Positions 45,827 through 56,239 of a DNA stretch of 64,000 bases are shown here, piece after piece (position 1 is the stretch's first letter; each line of letters begins with the position of its first letter). The stretch comes from Bordetella sp. BOR01 (GTDB lineage Bacteria > Pseudomonadota > Gammaproteobacteria > Burkholderiales > Burkholderiaceae_B). The DNA is taken from positions 124,001-188,000 of the forward strand of contig NZ_JAHUWT010000004.1 in the NCBI RefSeq assembly GCF_019218885.1. The letters run 5' to 3'. Position numbers and translations under genes: made by a program. The notes beneath the pieces were generated by a model. That model did not search any database, was not told the origin of the DNA, and saw only the letters and a list, made by a program, of their open reading frames with translations.

Positions 45827-47572
45827 ATGACTGACAACTCCAAGCGCAAGCGCCCCGAAGACCTGCGCAGCCATCGCTGGTATGGCGTGAAAGACCTGCG
45901 TTCATTCGGCCACCGCTCGCGCACGGCGCAGATGGGCTATCACCGGTCCGACTATGCGGGCAAGCCGGTGATCGCCATCATCAATACCTGGAGCGACATC
46001 AATCCCTGCCACAGCCATTTCAAGCAGCGTGTGGAAGAGGTCAAGCGCGGCATCTGGCAGGCAGGAGGCTTCCCCGTCGAGATGCCGGCCATGAGCTTGT
46101 CCGAGCCGTTCCAGAAACCCACCACGATGCTCTATCGCAACCTGCTTGCCATGGAAACCGAAGAGCTGCTGCGCTCTTATCCGGCTGACGGTTGTGTGCT
46201 GATGGGCGGTTGCGACAAGACCACGCCGGCGCTGCTGATGGGCGCGGCCTCGATGGACTTGCCCACGGTCTTCGTGCCGGCCGGGCCGATGCTGCGCGGC
46301 AACTGGAATGGCCAGACGCTGGGGTCGGGTTCGGATACCTGGAAATACTGGGCCGAACTGCGGGCCGGCAACATTACCGAAGGAGACTGGCAGGGCGTCG
46401 AAGACGGTATTGCGCGTTCGCCCGGCCACTGCATGACCATGGGTACCGCCTCGACCATGACGGCGGCGGTCGAGGCGCTGGGGATGTGCCTGTCAGGCTA
46501 TTCGTCGATTCCGGCGCCGGATTCGCGCCATGCCCAGATGGCCGGCTTGTCGGGCAAGCGCATCGTCGAGATGGTGTGGCAAGACATCACGCCGTCCAGC
46601 TTGCTGACGGCCGCGTCGTTCGACAACGCGGTGCGTACGGTATTGGCCTTGTCGGGCTCGACCAATGCGGTGGTGCACTTGATCGCCATGGCGCGGCGCT
46701 GCGGATTCCCGCTCGACCTGGACCGCTTCGACAGCCTGGCGCGCAGTACCCCGGTGCTGGCCAATCTGCGCCCGGCGGGCAAGTACCTGATGGAAGACTT
46801 CTATTACGCTGGCGGCCTGCGCGCCCTGATGATGCAATTGGGCGACCTGCTGGACACCTCGCAGCGCACCGTCGATGGCCGCACGCTGGGCGAGAACATC
46901 GCCGGGGCGCGCGTCTTCAATGACGACGTGATCCGCACGCGCGAACAGGCGCTCGTTGCCTGCGACGGCCTCGCCGTGCTGCGTGGCAATCTGGCGCCCG
47001 ACGGCGCGGTGATCAAGCCGCCGGCCATGGAGGCGCACCTGCAGACCCATACCGGCCGTGCAGTGGTGTTCAAAGACTACAACGACATGGTCGCGCGCAT
47101 CGACGACCCGGACCTGGATGTCGATGCCGATAGCGTGATCGTGCTGCAGAATGCCGGCCCGCAAGGCGCACCGGGCATGCCCGAATGGGGACAACTGCCG
47201 ATTCCGCAGAAATTACTGAAGCAAGGGGTGCGCGACATGCTGCGCATTTCGGACGCGCGCATGAGCGGCACCAGCTACGGCGCCTGTGTGCTGCACGTGG
47301 CGCCCGAAGCGTACGTGGGCGGCCCGCTGGCGCTGGTACGCGATGGCGACCTGATCACCCTGGATGTTCCGAATCGGCGCCTGGACGTGCAGTTGTCGGA
47401 GGCCGAGCTGGCCGAGCGCAAGGCAGCCTGGCAGACGCCGCCGCCGCGTTTCGAGCGCGGCTACGGCGTGCTGTACCTGAAGCATGTCGGGCAGGCCAAC
47501 ACCGGCTGCGATTTCGATTTCCTGCAGACCGACCAGCGCCAGGAAGCCGCCGGCGAGCCCGAGATCCATTGA
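45827..47572 (+). CDS. IlvD/Edd-family sugar-acid dehydratase (L-arabinonate dehydratase-like)
   Basis: A 581-residue Fe-S dehydratase that removes water from an aldonic acid to give a 2-keto-3-deoxy acid. The three Cys ligands are Cys61 (NPCHSH), Cys129 (GGCDKTTPA) and Cys202 ([11 protein letters not shown]). The C-terminal segments [14 protein letters not shown] and [17 protein letters not shown] are conserved. Overall sequence is closest in pattern to L-arabinonate and related pentonate dehydratases rather than to IlvD or phosphogluconate dehydratase. ATG 45827 with GAAGGA upstream; the preceding gene ends 68 bp earlier. Confidence 0.88.
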   Translation: MTDNSKRKRPEDLRSHRWYGVKDLRSFGHRSRTAQMGYHRSDYAGKPVIAIINTWSDINPCHSHFKQRVEEVKRGIWQAGGFPVEMPAMSLSEPFQKPTTMLYRNLLAMETEELLRSYPADGCVLMGGCDKTTPALLMGAASMDLPTVFVPAGPMLRGNWNGQTLGSGSDTWKYWAELRAGNITEGDWQGVEDGIARSPGHCMTMGTASTMTAAVEALGMCLSGYSSIPAPDSRHAQMAGLSGKRIVEMVWQDITPSSLLTAASFDNAVRTVLALSGSTNAVVHLIAMARRCGFPLDLDRFDSLARSTPVLANLRPAGKYLMEDFYYAGGLRALMMQLGDLLDTSQRTVDGRTLGENIAGARVFNDDVIRTREQALVACDGLAVLRGNLAPDGAVIKPPAMEAHLQTHTGRAVVFKDYNDMVARIDDPDLDVDADSVIVLQNAGPQGAPGMPEWGQLPIPQKLLKQGVRDMLRISDARMSGTSYGACVLHVAPEAYVGGPLALVRDGDLITLDVPNRRLDVQLSEAELAERKAAWQTPPPRFERGYGVLYLKHVGQANTGCDFDFLQTDQRQEAAGEPEIH

Positions 47573-47605
47573 CGCCACATATTTACTACCAGACAAGGAA
47601 TCGCC

Positions 47606-48373
47606 ATGACTACACCGCTGCCCAACCGTTTTCGCCAGCGCATCCTGGCGCGCGAGCGGCTCATCGGCTTCTGGATGTGCATGTCCAGCCACATCACGAC
47701 CGAACTGGTCGGATTGGCCAATTACGATTGGCTGTTGCTCGACGGCGAGCATTCGCCCAATGATGTTCCGATGTTCCTGCAGCAGTTGCAGGCCTTGCAG
47801 AGCAGTGCCAGCGCGGCGGTGGGCCGGCCATCGTGGAACGATCCGGTCGAGATCAAGCGCTTGCTGGATATCGGCTTCTACAACCTGTTGATTCCGTTCA
47901 TCGAGTCCGAAGAAGATGCGCGCCGCGCGGTCGCGGCGACGCGCTATCCGCCGCAAGGCATGCGCGGTGTGGCTGGCTTGCAGCGCAGCAATCGCTACGG
48001 CACGGTGCCTGATTACCTGCACACCATCAACGACAACATCTGCGTGCTGCTGCAGATCGAAAGCCGGCCCGGTATCGAGGCAGTGGACGAGATCGCCGCC
48101 GTAGAGGGCGTGGACGGCATTTTCATCGGCCCGTCAGACTTGGCAGCTGCGCTGGGGCATCTGGGCAACCCGGGGCACCCCGAGGTGCAGGACACCATAC
48201 GCCACCTGTACCAGCGCGCCAGCGCGCAGGGCAAGGCGGTGGGCATTCTGGCACCTGTGCACGCGGATGCGCGCCGCTACCTGGACATGGGCATGCATTT
48301 CGTGGCGGTGGGTACCGACCTGGGCGTATTCAAGCAGGCTACTTTCGCGCTGCGCGAGGCGTTTCCTACCTGA
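47606..48373 (+). CDS. HpcH/HpaI-family aldolase
   Basis: A 255-residue class II aldolase that cleaves 2-keto-3-deoxy sugar acids to pyruvate (or a related keto acid) and an aldehyde. Motifs: [11 protein letters not shown] (base His49), [14 protein letters not shown], metal ligands in LLQIESRPG (Glu) and IFIGPSDLA (Asp). It resembles GarL and 2-keto-3-deoxy-L-rhamnonate aldolase. It is the last gene of the plus-strand operon, 33 bp after the dehydratase, and would use its product. Confidence 0.88.
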   Translation: MTTPLPNRFRQRILARERLIGFWMCMSSHITTELVGLANYDWLLLDGEHSPNDVPMFLQQLQALQSSASAAVGRPSWNDPVEIKRLLDIGFYNLLIPFIESEEDARRAVAATRYPPQGMRGVAGLQRSNRYGTVPDYLHTINDNICVLLQIESRPGIEAVDEIAAVEGVDGIFIGPSDLAAALGHLGNPGHPEVQDTIRHLYQRASAQGKAVGILAPVHADARRYLDMGMHFVAVGTDLGVFKQATFALREAFPT

Positions 48374-48405
48374 GGGCCGGCCTGGCCTGGCGGGCGGCAA
48401 GAAGC

Positions 48406-48437
48406 ACAAAAGGATGCCCGCGGGCATCCTTTTGTTT
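48406..48437 (+). terminator. Terminator of the sugar-acid operon
   Basis: A perfect palindrome of about 14 bp per arm (CAAAAGGATGCCCG / CGGGCATCCTTTTG) followed by TTTT. It also faces the end of rpsT, 40 bp away. Confidence 0.85.
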
Positions 48438-48475
48438 TGCCGTATTCATGCCGCCCGTTCAGGGCGGCAGAATGA

Positions 48476-48739
48476 TCAGGCCAGCGCCTTGATGGCGGCA
48501 GACAGGCGGCTCTTGTGGCGAGCGGCCTTGTTCTTGTGGATGATGTTCTTGTCGGCCACGCGATCGATCACGCTGCTGGCTTTCTGGAACACTTCACCCG
48601 CCGTGGCCTTGTCGCCGGCAGCGATGGACTGGCGTACGCGCTTGATAGCGGTGCGCAGCATCGAGCGCAGGCTGGAATTGTGCTTGTTGCGCTCGACCGA
48701 TTGACGGGCGCGTTTGCGTGCTTGGGCGGTATTGGCCAT
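48476..48739 (-). CDS. rpsT: 30S ribosomal protein S20
   Basis: An 87-residue S20, a basic protein that binds 16S rRNA early in 30S assembly. The sequence [21 protein letters not shown] is characteristic, and the C-terminal [20 protein letters not shown] matches the family. The ATG at 48739 sets the correct length. An extended -10 promoter lies just upstream. Gene order in relatives usually puts murJ next to rpsT; here a FecR gene lies between them. Confidence 0.96.
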   Translation of the reverse strand: MANTAQARKRARQSVERNKHNSSLRSMLRTAIKRVRQSIAAGDKATAGEVFQKASSVIDRVADKNIIHKNKAARHKSRLSAAIKALA

Positions 48740-48773
48740 GTTGCGGTATCTAGTGAATTCGGCAAAGTCCAAC

Positions 48774-48801
48774 ATTGTAGCAACTCTGCCGGGGATTGCA
48801 A
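48774..48801 (-). promoter_or_regulatory. Promoter of rpsT
   Basis: On the minus strand: TTGCAA (-35), 16-bp spacer, TACAAT (-10) with an upstream TG giving an extended -10. The implied leader to the rpsT ATG is about 27 nt. Confidence 0.6.
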
Positions 48802-48832
48802 GATCTTTGCCCGTACGGGGCAACAAGAGGCG

Positions 48833-49855
48833 TCAGGCCGAGACCACGCCTATGGTGACAAACCAGGGGGTGAAGCGACGCACATCGATCGGCATGTCGC
48901 CTTCCAGGGTGCGCAGGGTGGCATTGACGTCGTCCAGCGGGTATTCGCCGAAGACGGGCAGGCCGCCGGCTGCCATGGACACGCGCAGGCTGCCAGAATA
49001 ATAGGGACGTAACGCCTGGACGATTTCGCCCAAGGGCTGGCCGCGTGCGTCGATCAGGCCGTCTTCCCAGGCGGATTGGGCGGCGAGCTCGGCGCGCGGA
49101 ACCCCGACGCGTACGGCATCGAAGCGTACTCCCAGGCCCGGGCGCAGGGTGTCGTGAGCGCCGGCCAGGGTTTCGATGGTGATGGGATCGTCATGCGCCA
49201 CCACCAGCGTGCGATGCGGCTGTTGGCGCACCATGTAGCGGCTGCCGCCCGAGCGGATGGTGCCTTCGGCTGTTTCCACCGTGAACGGACGCTTGTCGTC
49301 GGTACTGGCCGCCACCGTGACCGCACCGGCCAGCAATTTCAGCTTGCGGGTATTGGCGGTGTAGTTCAGGTCGATGCGGCTGCGCGCGTCCAGCAGCAGT
49401 TCGCTGCCATCGGACAGCATGTAGCGGCGGCGTTCGCCGGTACCGGTAGCGGCATCGGATGCCAGGCTGCCCAGCGGGAAGAACATGTTGCCGACGTACG
49501 CGGCCGACATGCCGCCGGCCGCCAGCAACGCAGCGCCGCCCAGGAAACGCCGGCGCGCGTGGGACACCGGTTGCAGTTCGAGCGGGGGCAGATCGGAGTC
49601 GTAGCCTGCCGGGTACGAATCGCCCAGCCGGCCGAACGTCGCGCCGCCCAGGGTTCCCGTCAGTTGTTGCCAAGCGTTGTTATGTTGTGGATTGGCATCG
49701 CGCCAAGCCAGGAACTCGGCGTAGTCGTGTTGCGTTGCGCGGCCCGAACGCAACAGCAGGAGCCAGTCTATGACCTGGTCTGCGAGAGGCGGCGTCTGAC
49801 TGGACGAGGGATCCGGTGCCATGAGCGAACCCGAAGGACTACCGAGCAGTTGCAT
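48833..49855 (-). CDS. FecR-family sigma-factor regulator
   Basis: A 340-residue FecR protein if started at ATG 49855; ATG 49822 (MAPDPSS) is about equally likely, and neither has a Shine-Dalgarno sequence. Residues about 25-75 form the N-terminal anti-sigma DUF4880-type domain (VIDWLLLLRSG, FLAWRDANPQHNNAWQQL). One transmembrane helix follows (about 103-122), then the periplasmic FecR domain and a secretin/TonB-like end. FecR proteins relay iron-chelate signals to an ECF sigma factor, but no sigma factor or receptor gene is present here. It sits between rpsT and murJ, with AT-rich DNA upstream. Confidence 0.87.
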   Translation of the reverse strand: MQLLGSPSGSLMAPDPSSSQTPPLADQVIDWLLLLRSGRATQHDYAEFLAWRDANPQHNNAWQQLTGTLGGATFGRLGDSYPAGYDSDLPPLELQPVSHARRRFLGGAALLAAGGMSAAYVGNMFFPLGSLASDAATGTGERRRYMLSDGSELLLDARSRIDLNYTANTRKLKLLAGAVTVAASTDDKRPFTVETAEGTIRSGGSRYMVRQQPHRTLVVAHDDPITIETLAGAHDTLRPGLGVRFDAVRVGVPRAELAAQSAWEDGLIDARGQPLGEIVQALRPYYSGSLRVSMAAGGLPVFGEYPLDDVNATLRTLEGDMPIDVRRFTPWFVTIGVVSA

Positions 49856-49964
49856 TATTAAATAATAATGCTTTTTTTACTTTAGATTACATAGTCTGAG
49901 CGCAGTTTTTTACCTTTTTGGCAGATTTGAGGCGAAAAGAGGCAAATGTAGGGTAACGCAGCGC

Positions 49965-51524
49965 TCAATCGGCACGGCGCCGGCCGAAATCCCGTAACCG
50001 GAAGCCGCATACGAACAGGGCCGCAAAGTAGGCCAGGCCACTGGCGGCCAGTACCGCGGCCAGCCACAGGGCGCGGTGGGCCGGCTGGGCCTGCAACCCT
50101 ACCCAGTCCAGGCGGTGGTCGGCATAGACCAGTACCAGCGCAAGGGCCGCCAGCGCAGGCACCATGCGCAGCAGGAACACCGGCCAGCCTGCCGAGGGGC
50201 GGTACACGCCGCGCCGCCGCAGGCCGATCAGCAATGCCAGGGCGTTCAGCGTGGCGCCCAGCCCGATGGCCAGCGCCAGGCCGGCATGGGCCAGGACAGG
50301 CACCAGGGCCAGGTTCATCAGTTGGGTGGCCACCAGCACCATCACGGCGATCTTCACCGGGGTGCGGATGTCTTGCTGGGCGTAGAACCCCGGGGCCAGG
50401 ATCTTCACCCCCAGGATGCCGATCAGGCCAACCGAATAGGCAATGACAGCCAGGCGGGTCTGGGCGACGTCCTGGGCCTGGAACGCACCGTAGTGGAAAA
50501 GCGTGGCTACCAGCCCGTCGGACAGCAAGGCCAGGCCCAGGGCGGCGGGCAAGCCCAGCAACAGCACCAGGCGCAGCCCCCAGTCCAGCAACGCCGAATA
50601 GCCGGTGTCGTCTTGCCGGGCATGCGCGGCCGACAGGCTGGGCAACAGCACGGTGCCCAGCGCAACCCCCAGTAGGGCGGTGGGAAATTCCATCAAGCGG
50701 TCGGCGAACGACAGCCAGGTGACGCTGCCGGGCGTCAGCCAGGTGGCGATATTGGTATTGATCAGCAGCGATATCTGCGCCACCGATACCCCCAGTGTGG
50801 CGGGAGCCATTTGCCTGAGAATGCGCTGCACGGTGGTGTCGCGCCAGGCCTGCCGCGCGTTGGTGGAAAGCCGTGGCACCAGGCCCAGGCGCGCCAGCGC
50901 GGCCCATTGCATGGCCAGTTGGGCCATGCCGCCGGCCATCACGCCGACGGCCAGCGCGTAAATGGGGATGTCCATGCGCGGCGCCAGCCAGAGGCAGGCT
51001 GCGATCATGGACAGGTTCAGCAGCATGGGGGTGAAGGCGGGGACGGCAAAGCGCCGCCAGGTATTGAGCACGCCCGAGGCGAACGCCACCAGCGACATGC
51101 ACAAGATGTACGGGAACATGACCCGCGTCATCCAGACGGCGGCGCCGAATTCAGTGTCGCGGGCATCGCCGCGCAGGCCGCTGGCCATGGCGGTAACCAC
51201 CCACGGGGCGGCCAGGATTCCCAGCACGGTGACGGCCATCAGCGCCAGCGTGAGCAGCAGCGCAACGCGGTCGAGCAGGGTGCGTACCTCGGCATCGCTG
51301 CGTTCATTGCGGGCGGCGCCCAGGATGGGCACGAAGGCCTGGGCGAATGCGCCTTCGGCAAACAGGCGGCGCAGCAGGTTGGGAATGCGGAACGCGACCC
51401 AGAAGGCGTCTGTCAGCGGGCCGGCACCGAAAGCGCGCGCAACCAGGATGTCGCGGACCAGGCCGGTAATGCGCGACAGCAGCGTGAAGCTGCTGACAGT
51501 GGCGGCCGAGCGGAACAGGCTCAT
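49965..51524 (-). CDS. murJ: Lipid II flippase MurJ
   Basis: A 519-residue MOP-family membrane protein with about 14 helices that flips lipid II across the inner membrane for peptidoglycan synthesis. Typical are SLFRSAATVSSFTLLSRI at the N-terminus, the Arg-rich LVARAFGAGPLTDAFWVAFRIPNLLRRLFAEGAF segment (residues about 30-63), and FAQAFVPILGA. The gene begins at ATG 51524. The SDR gene ends 49 bp upstream on the same strand. Confidence 0.95.
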   Translation of the reverse strand: MSLFRSAATVSSFTLLSRITGLVRDILVARAFGAGPLTDAFWVAFRIPNLLRRLFAEGAFAQAFVPILGAARNERSDAEVRTLLDRVALLLTLALMAVTVLGILAAPWVVTAMASGLRGDARDTEFGAAVWMTRVMFPYILCMSLVAFASGVLNTWRRFAVPAFTPMLLNLSMIAACLWLAPRMDIPIYALAVGVMAGGMAQLAMQWAALARLGLVPRLSTNARQAWRDTTVQRILRQMAPATLGVSVAQISLLINTNIATWLTPGSVTWLSFADRLMEFPTALLGVALGTVLLPSLSAAHARQDDTGYSALLDWGLRLVLLLGLPAALGLALLSDGLVATLFHYGAFQAQDVAQTRLAVIAYSVGLIGILGVKILAPGFYAQQDIRTPVKIAVMVLVATQLMNLALVPVLAHAGLALAIGLGATLNALALLIGLRRRGVYRPSAGWPVFLLRMVPALAALALVLVYADHRLDWVGLQAQPAHRALWLAAVLAASGLAYFAALFVCGFRLRDFGRRRAD

Positions 51525-51573
51525 GGACAGGAAAGGAAAGCGCGCGCCAGCAAGGCAGGCGCGCAGGAAACAG

Positions 51574-52332
51574 TTACTTGGGCGGCATGCGGATCGCGCC
51601 GTCCAGGCGGATCGTTTCGCCGTTGAGCATATCGTTGGTGACGATGCTGCGCACCAGTTTGGCGTAGTCTTCAGGGCGGCCCAGGCGCGCGGGGAAGGGG
51701 ATGCTGGCGGCCAGCGAATCCTGCACTTCCTGGGGCATGCCGAAAATCATGGGTGTGCCGAAGATGCCCGGGGCGATGGTCATGCAGCGGATGCCGGTCT
51801 TGGACAGGTCGCGCGCAATGGGCAGCGTCATGCCGGCGACGCCGGCCTTCGAGGCCGCGTAGGCGGCCTGGCCGATCTGGCCGTCGAACGCCGCCACCGA
51901 AGCTGTGTTGATCAGTACGCCGCGTTCGCCGGTAGGCTCGGGCGTGTTTGCGCTCATGGCTTCGGCGGCCAGCCGCATCATGTTGAAGCTGCCGATCAGG
52001 TTGATGGCAACGACTTTCTGGAACAGGTCGAGCGGGTGCGCGCCATTCTTGCCGACGATCTTGGCGGCCGGAGCCACGCCCGCGCAATTGACCAGGCCGA
52101 ACAGCGCGCCCATCTCGAGCGCGGCGGCCACGGCCTGCTTGCCGTCGGCTTCCTGGGTAACGTCGCAATGCACGTAGCGCTGGCCCAGTTCGTTGGCCAG
52201 GGCCTGGCCGGGTTCGTCTTGCAGGTCGGCGATAACGACCTTGGCGCCGTTTTCCACCAGCATGCGCACCGTACCGGCGCCCAGGCCGGACGCGCCGCCA
52301 GTGACGATGAATACCTTGTTCGCGATTTCCAT
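51574..52332 (-). CDS. SDR-family 3-hydroxyacyl-CoA dehydrogenase-like protein
   Basis: A 252-residue short-chain dehydrogenase close in pattern to HSD17B10-type 3-hydroxyacyl-CoA / 2-methyl-3-hydroxybutyryl-CoA dehydrogenases. The nucleotide-binding motif is VTGGASGLGAGTVR, followed by the NAG-like NCAGVAPA, the Ser in LINTASVAAFDG, and the YAASKAG (Tyr-x-x-x-Lys) active site. ATG 52332 (MEIANKV) starts the family sequence. It probably acts in fatty or branched-chain acid oxidation. It lies between adk and murJ, 75 bp after the adk stop. Confidence 0.87.
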   Translation of the reverse strand: MEIANKVFIVTGGASGLGAGTVRMLVENGAKVVIADLQDEPGQALANELGQRYVHCDVTQEADGKQAVAAALEMGALFGLVNCAGVAPAAKIVGKNGAHPLDLFQKVVAINLIGSFNMMRLAAEAMSANTPEPTGERGVLINTASVAAFDGQIGQAAYAASKAGVAGMTLPIARDLSKTGIRCMTIAPGIFGTPMIFGMPQEVQDSLAASIPFPARLGRPEDYAKLVRSIVTNDMLNGETIRLDGAIRMPPK

Positions 52333-52407
52333 GTCGGGTCTTTGGAAGCAGATGAGTTCAGTGAGGCGCCGCGGCATGCCGCGGCGCAAGTGGAAAGCGA
52401 TGCCGGC

Positions 52408-53106
<699 letters not shown>

Positions 53107-53157
53107 TTATGCCGCAACGCAGCAGCCCTTGTGGCCGCGGCTATCAAGGGAAACCCC

Positions 53158-53922
53158 TTATAACCCATCAGCGTACAGCGCCCGCACCCGCTCCAGGTCG
53201 GCAGGCGTGTCCACCCCTGCCATCGGGGGCTGCAGCGTGCAATGCACGACAATGGCGTGGCCGTGTTCAAGGGCGCGCAGTTGTTCCAGGGCTTCGTAGC
53301 GTTCCAGCATGCCCTGGGGCAACGTCGGGAAGCGGCGCAGGAATCCTGCGCGGTATGCATAAAGGCCGATGTGGTGCAAGGCCGGCAGGCCGGGTGCCAG
53401 GACCCGCTGGCCGGAGGCCAGGGCGTCGCGCGCCCACGGCACGGGAGCCCGCGAGAAATACAGTGCGCGCCCGTCGGTGCCGCACACCACCTTGACCACA
53501 TTGGGATTGAACAGCGCTTCGGCGTCGGCCAAGGGGCTGGCGCAGGTGGCGATGGCCGCGCCGGGATGGTCTTGCAGCGAAGCGGCCACGGCGTCGATGA
53601 GGGCGGGATCGATCAGGGGTTCGTCGCCTTGCACATTGACCACGATGGCGTCGTCGGGCAGGCCGAGTTGCTCGACGGCCTCGGCCAGCCGGTCGGTGCC
53701 GGTGGGGTGGTCGGCGCGGGTAAGCAGCGCCATGTGGCCATGCGCCGCCACCGCCTGTTCGACCCGGGCGTCATCGGTGGCGATGTAGACGCGGGCGGCG
53801 CCCGAGCGGGCGGCGCGCTCGGCCACCCGCACCACCATGGGCTTGCCGGCGATGTCGGCCAGCGGCTTGTCGGGCAGGCGCGTGGACGCCATGCGCGCGG
53901 GGATCAGGGCGATGAAGCTCAC
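53158..53922 (-). CDS. kdsB: CMP-Kdo synthetase KdsB
   Basis: A 254-residue cytidylyltransferase that activates Kdo for lipopolysaccharide core synthesis. It has the nucleotide-binding [17 protein letters not shown], the [10 protein letters not shown] and [13 protein letters not shown] motifs, and the C-terminal [14 protein letters not shown] segment. It lies three bases after the Trm112-like gene, in the lpxK-kdsB cluster that supplies LPS precursors. No upstream Shine-Dalgarno is remarkable. Confidence 0.95.
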   Translation of the reverse strand: MSFIALIPARMASTRLPDKPLADIAGKPMVVRVAERAARSGAARVYIATDDARVEQAVAAHGHMALLTRADHPTGTDRLAEAVEQLGLPDDAIVVNVQGDEPLIDPALIDAVAASLQDHPGAAIATCASPLADAEALFNPNVVKVVCGTDGRALYFSRAPVPWARDALASGQRVLAPGLPALHHIGLYAYRAGFLRRFPTLPQGMLERYEALEQLRALEHGHAIVVHCTLQPPMAGVDTPADLERVRALYADGL

Positions 53923-53925
53923 GGC

Positions 53926-54114
53926 TCAGGCCGGATTGTCGGGGCGTGCGGCATCCAGTTGCCGGGCTTCCGATTCGAGCATGACTGGAATGCCGTCGCG
54001 CACCGGATAGGCCAGGCGGTCGGCGTGGCAGACCAGTTCGGCCTGGGCACGGTCATAGTCGAGGCGGCCCTTGCACAGCGGGCACACGAGAGTGTCGAGA
54101 AGGCGGGATTCCAT
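53926..54114 (-). CDS. Trm112-family zinc-finger-like protein
   Basis: A 62-residue protein with the family segments [14 protein letters not shown] (CxxC) and [20 protein letters not shown]. In bacteria and eukaryotes Trm112 proteins activate methyltransferases, but in bacteria this gene is conserved between lpxK and kdsB and its partner is not certain. It lies between lpxK (39 bp) and kdsB (3 bp) on the same strand. Confidence 0.88.
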   Translation of the reverse strand: MESRLLDTLVCPLCKGRLDYDRAQAELVCHADRLAYPVRDGIPVMLESEARQLDAARPDNPA

Positions 54115-54153
54115 GCCGCGATTCTAAAACAGTTTGGGGGGGCGGGCGGCGCT

Positions 54154-55212
54154 TCAGCGCGCGATTTCGGCAGCAGCCCGGCGCAGGCGCGCCGCCAGCC
54201 AGTCGAACAGGCCCGGGTCGGACAGCCGCGCCTGCACGGGGACTTCCCAGAGACGCGCGTCATCGAGGCCGCGGCATTTGATGGCGTCTTTCGATGTGAT
54301 CAGGATCGCGTCGGCGTGTACCGCATCAAAGGGCGAGCGGCGGTAATCGTAATGATCGGGCAGGGCCAGGCAAGGGTCGGCCCGTATGCCCGCGGCGCGC
54401 AGCGTGGCAAAGTAGCGCCCCGGATTGCCGATGCCCGCTGCGGCGGCGACGCCCGGAAACACGGTACGGTCGGCGAAATCGGCCAGGGGGCGGCAGGCAC
54501 CGCTTTGCAGGTGCCGGGCCGCGCCGGGTTCGAGCCGCATGTCGGCGCGCCGCGGCCCGCCATCGGGATGGGCCGGCGCAGGCGGGCCATTGCTGCGGTT
54601 GGTGATGACCGCATCGACTGTATCCAGCCGCGCAGCGGGTTCGCGCAGGGGGCCGGCCGGCAACAGGCGGCCGTTGCCGATGCCGCGCTCGTCTTGGACG
54701 ACGATTTCGACATCGCGCGCCAGCGCCAGGTGCTGCAGGCCGTCGTCGGACACGATGACGTTGACCTGGGGGTGCTGCCGCAGCAGGGCCTGGGCAGCCA
54801 GGGCGCGGCGCGGGTGAACGGCCACGGGCGCCGCCGTGGCACGGGCGATCAGGGCCGGTTCATCGCCAAAGTGGCAGGGGTCGAGTTCGCCCTGGCCGAC
54901 CCGGGCTTGCGGGCCGACACGCGTCCCGTACCCCCGGCTGATCACCCCCGGCGTCCAACCGCGCTCGCGCAAGGCTTGTACGGTGGCGATGACCACGGGG
55001 GTCTTGCCGGTGCCGCCCACATAGATGTTGCCGATGACGACGATGGGCACGGGCGCACGGTACACCGCGCGGCGCCCGGCCTGGTATCGGGCGCGCCGCC
55101 GCGTCACGTGCCAGGCGGTCAGGGCCGACAGTGGTCGCAGCAGCCAGGCAAGCCAGCCATCGTGCTGCCAATGGCGATGCGGAAATGCGGTGCGGGAAGA
55201 AGGGGGCTTCAC
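54154..55212 (-). CDS. lpxK: Tetraacyldisaccharide 4'-kinase LpxK
   Basis: A 352-residue membrane-associated kinase that phosphorylates the lipid A precursor, the sixth Raetz-pathway step. The P-loop is [16 protein letters not shown] (Gly67-Thr71 region), preceded by an amphipathic membrane-binding region (about 19-40). VISRGYGTR and [11 protein letters not shown] are conserved. Its start overlaps the end of the ExbD-like gene by four bases, so it is translationally coupled to the exbBD-like pair. Confidence 0.95.
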   Translation of the reverse strand: MKPPSSRTAFPHRHWQHDGWLAWLLRPLSALTAWHVTRRRARYQAGRRAVYRAPVPIVVIGNIYVGGTGKTPVVIATVQALRERGWTPGVISRGYGTRVGPQARVGQGELDPCHFGDEPALIARATAAPVAVHPRRALAAQALLRQHPQVNVIVSDDGLQHLALARDVEIVVQDERGIGNGRLLPAGPLREPAARLDTVDAVITNRSNGPPAPAHPDGGPRRADMRLEPGAARHLQSGACRPLADFADRTVFPGVAAAAGIGNPGRYFATLRAAGIRADPCLALPDHYDYRRSPFDAVHADAILITSKDAIKCRGLDDARLWEVPVQARLSDPGLFDWLAARLRRAAAEIAR

Positions 55213-55622
55213 CTGGCGTTCTGAGCGGCGAAATTGACGCGCCCGATGCCTGCCAGGCGGGCGGCTTCCATCACGTTGACCACCGACTGGTGCGTGGCCT
55301 GGGCGTCGGCATTGATGAGCAACAGCGGCTGTGCCTTGCCGGCAGCGGCCAGCGTCAAGGCCTGGGCCATGTCGGCCGGACCGGCGGCGTCTACCAGCGT
55401 ACCATTGACCGCGTATCGGCCATCGCGGCTGATCGCGACTTCGATGGCCGGCGGGGTGTCTTGCTCGATGGCGGCCTCGGGCAGGGTGACCTTCAACTGG
55501 GTATAGCGCGCAAACGAGGTGGTGGCGGCCAGGAAGATCAGGATGACCAGCAGTACGTCGATCAGCGGGATCAGGTTGATCTCGAGATCGTCGCGTTCAC
55601 CGCGGACACCGCGGAAGTTCAT
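55209..55622 (-). CDS. ExbD/TolR-family protein in the lpxK cluster
   Basis: A 137-residue biopolymer-transport protein: short cytoplasmic start, one helix with the proton-binding Asp in [18 protein letters not shown], and a periplasmic domain. It overlaps the ExbB-like gene at its start (ATGA, 55619-55622) and lpxK at its stop. Distinct from the tonB-linked exbD at 30642, it lacks the Pro/Ala tail. The partner it energises is unknown. Confidence 0.88.
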   Translation of the reverse strand: MNFRGVRGERDDLEINLIPLIDVLLVILIFLAATTSFARYTQLKVTLPEAAIEQDTPPAIEVAISRDGRYAVNGTLVDAAGPADMAQALTLAAAGKAQPLLLINADAQATHQSVVNVMEAARLAGIGRVNFAAQNAR

Positions 55623-56239
55623 GGCAGGTTCCCGGGTTGCGTGGCCGGCGAGCAAGCCCGCGCCACCCGGGCGGCAATCTGTTCCATCGCATTGAGCAGG
55701 CCGTCGACCCGCCCGCGCAGGTAGCGGTGGGCGATCATGGCCGGGATGGCGATCAGGATGCCGAACGCGGTGTTGTACAGGGCGATCGAAATGCCGCGCG
55801 CCAATTGCGCCGGATCGCCGCCCGCGGGCGTGTACGAACCGAATATCTCGATCATGCCCACCACGGTGCCGAACAGGCCCATCAGCGGGGCGATGACGGC
55901 CACCGTGCCCAGGGCCGGGATGTAGCGGTTCAGGTCGTGGGCCACCGCGCGGCCGATATCCTCGACCGCCGTGCGCTGCACTTCGCGCGGCTGGCGCCGC
56001 TGGCGCAGCACTTCGGCCAAAATGCGGCCCAGCGGCGAGTTGCGCTCGAGCCTGAGCAGGGCCTCGGGGGTATCCTGGCCGTTGCGGTGCATGTCCAGTA
56101 CCTGGTCGGCTAGTCCGCGCGGCAGGATGAGGCTGCGTCTTAACGAGAGCAGGCGTTCGACGATCAGGGCCAGGCCCAGCACGGACGTGACAAGCAGCGG
56201 CCAGATCGGCCAGCCGGCTTCGTGGAAAATGGACAGCAA
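55619..56239 (-). CDS. ExbB/TolQ-family protein in the lpxK cluster
   Basis: A 206-residue MotA/TolQ/ExbB proton channel. Three helices lie at about 10-28, 110-135 and 155-178, with PALGTVAVIAPLMGLFGTVVGMI. I place the start at TTG 56239 (MLSIFHEAG after initiation) because GGGAG lies eight or nine bases upstream; no ATG is well placed and the longer frame adds non-protein-like residues. First gene of exbB-exbD-lpxK-trm112-kdsB. Confidence 0.85.
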   Translation of the reverse strand: MLSIFHEAGWPIWPLLVTSVLGLALIVERLLSLRRSLILPRGLADQVLDMHRNGQDTPEALLRLERNSPLGRILAEVLRQRRQPREVQRTAVEDIGRAVAHDLNRYIPALGTVAVIAPLMGLFGTVVGMIEIFGSYTPAGGDPAQLARGISIALYNTAFGILIAIPAMIAHRYLRGRVDGLLNAMEQIAARVARACSPATQPGNLP

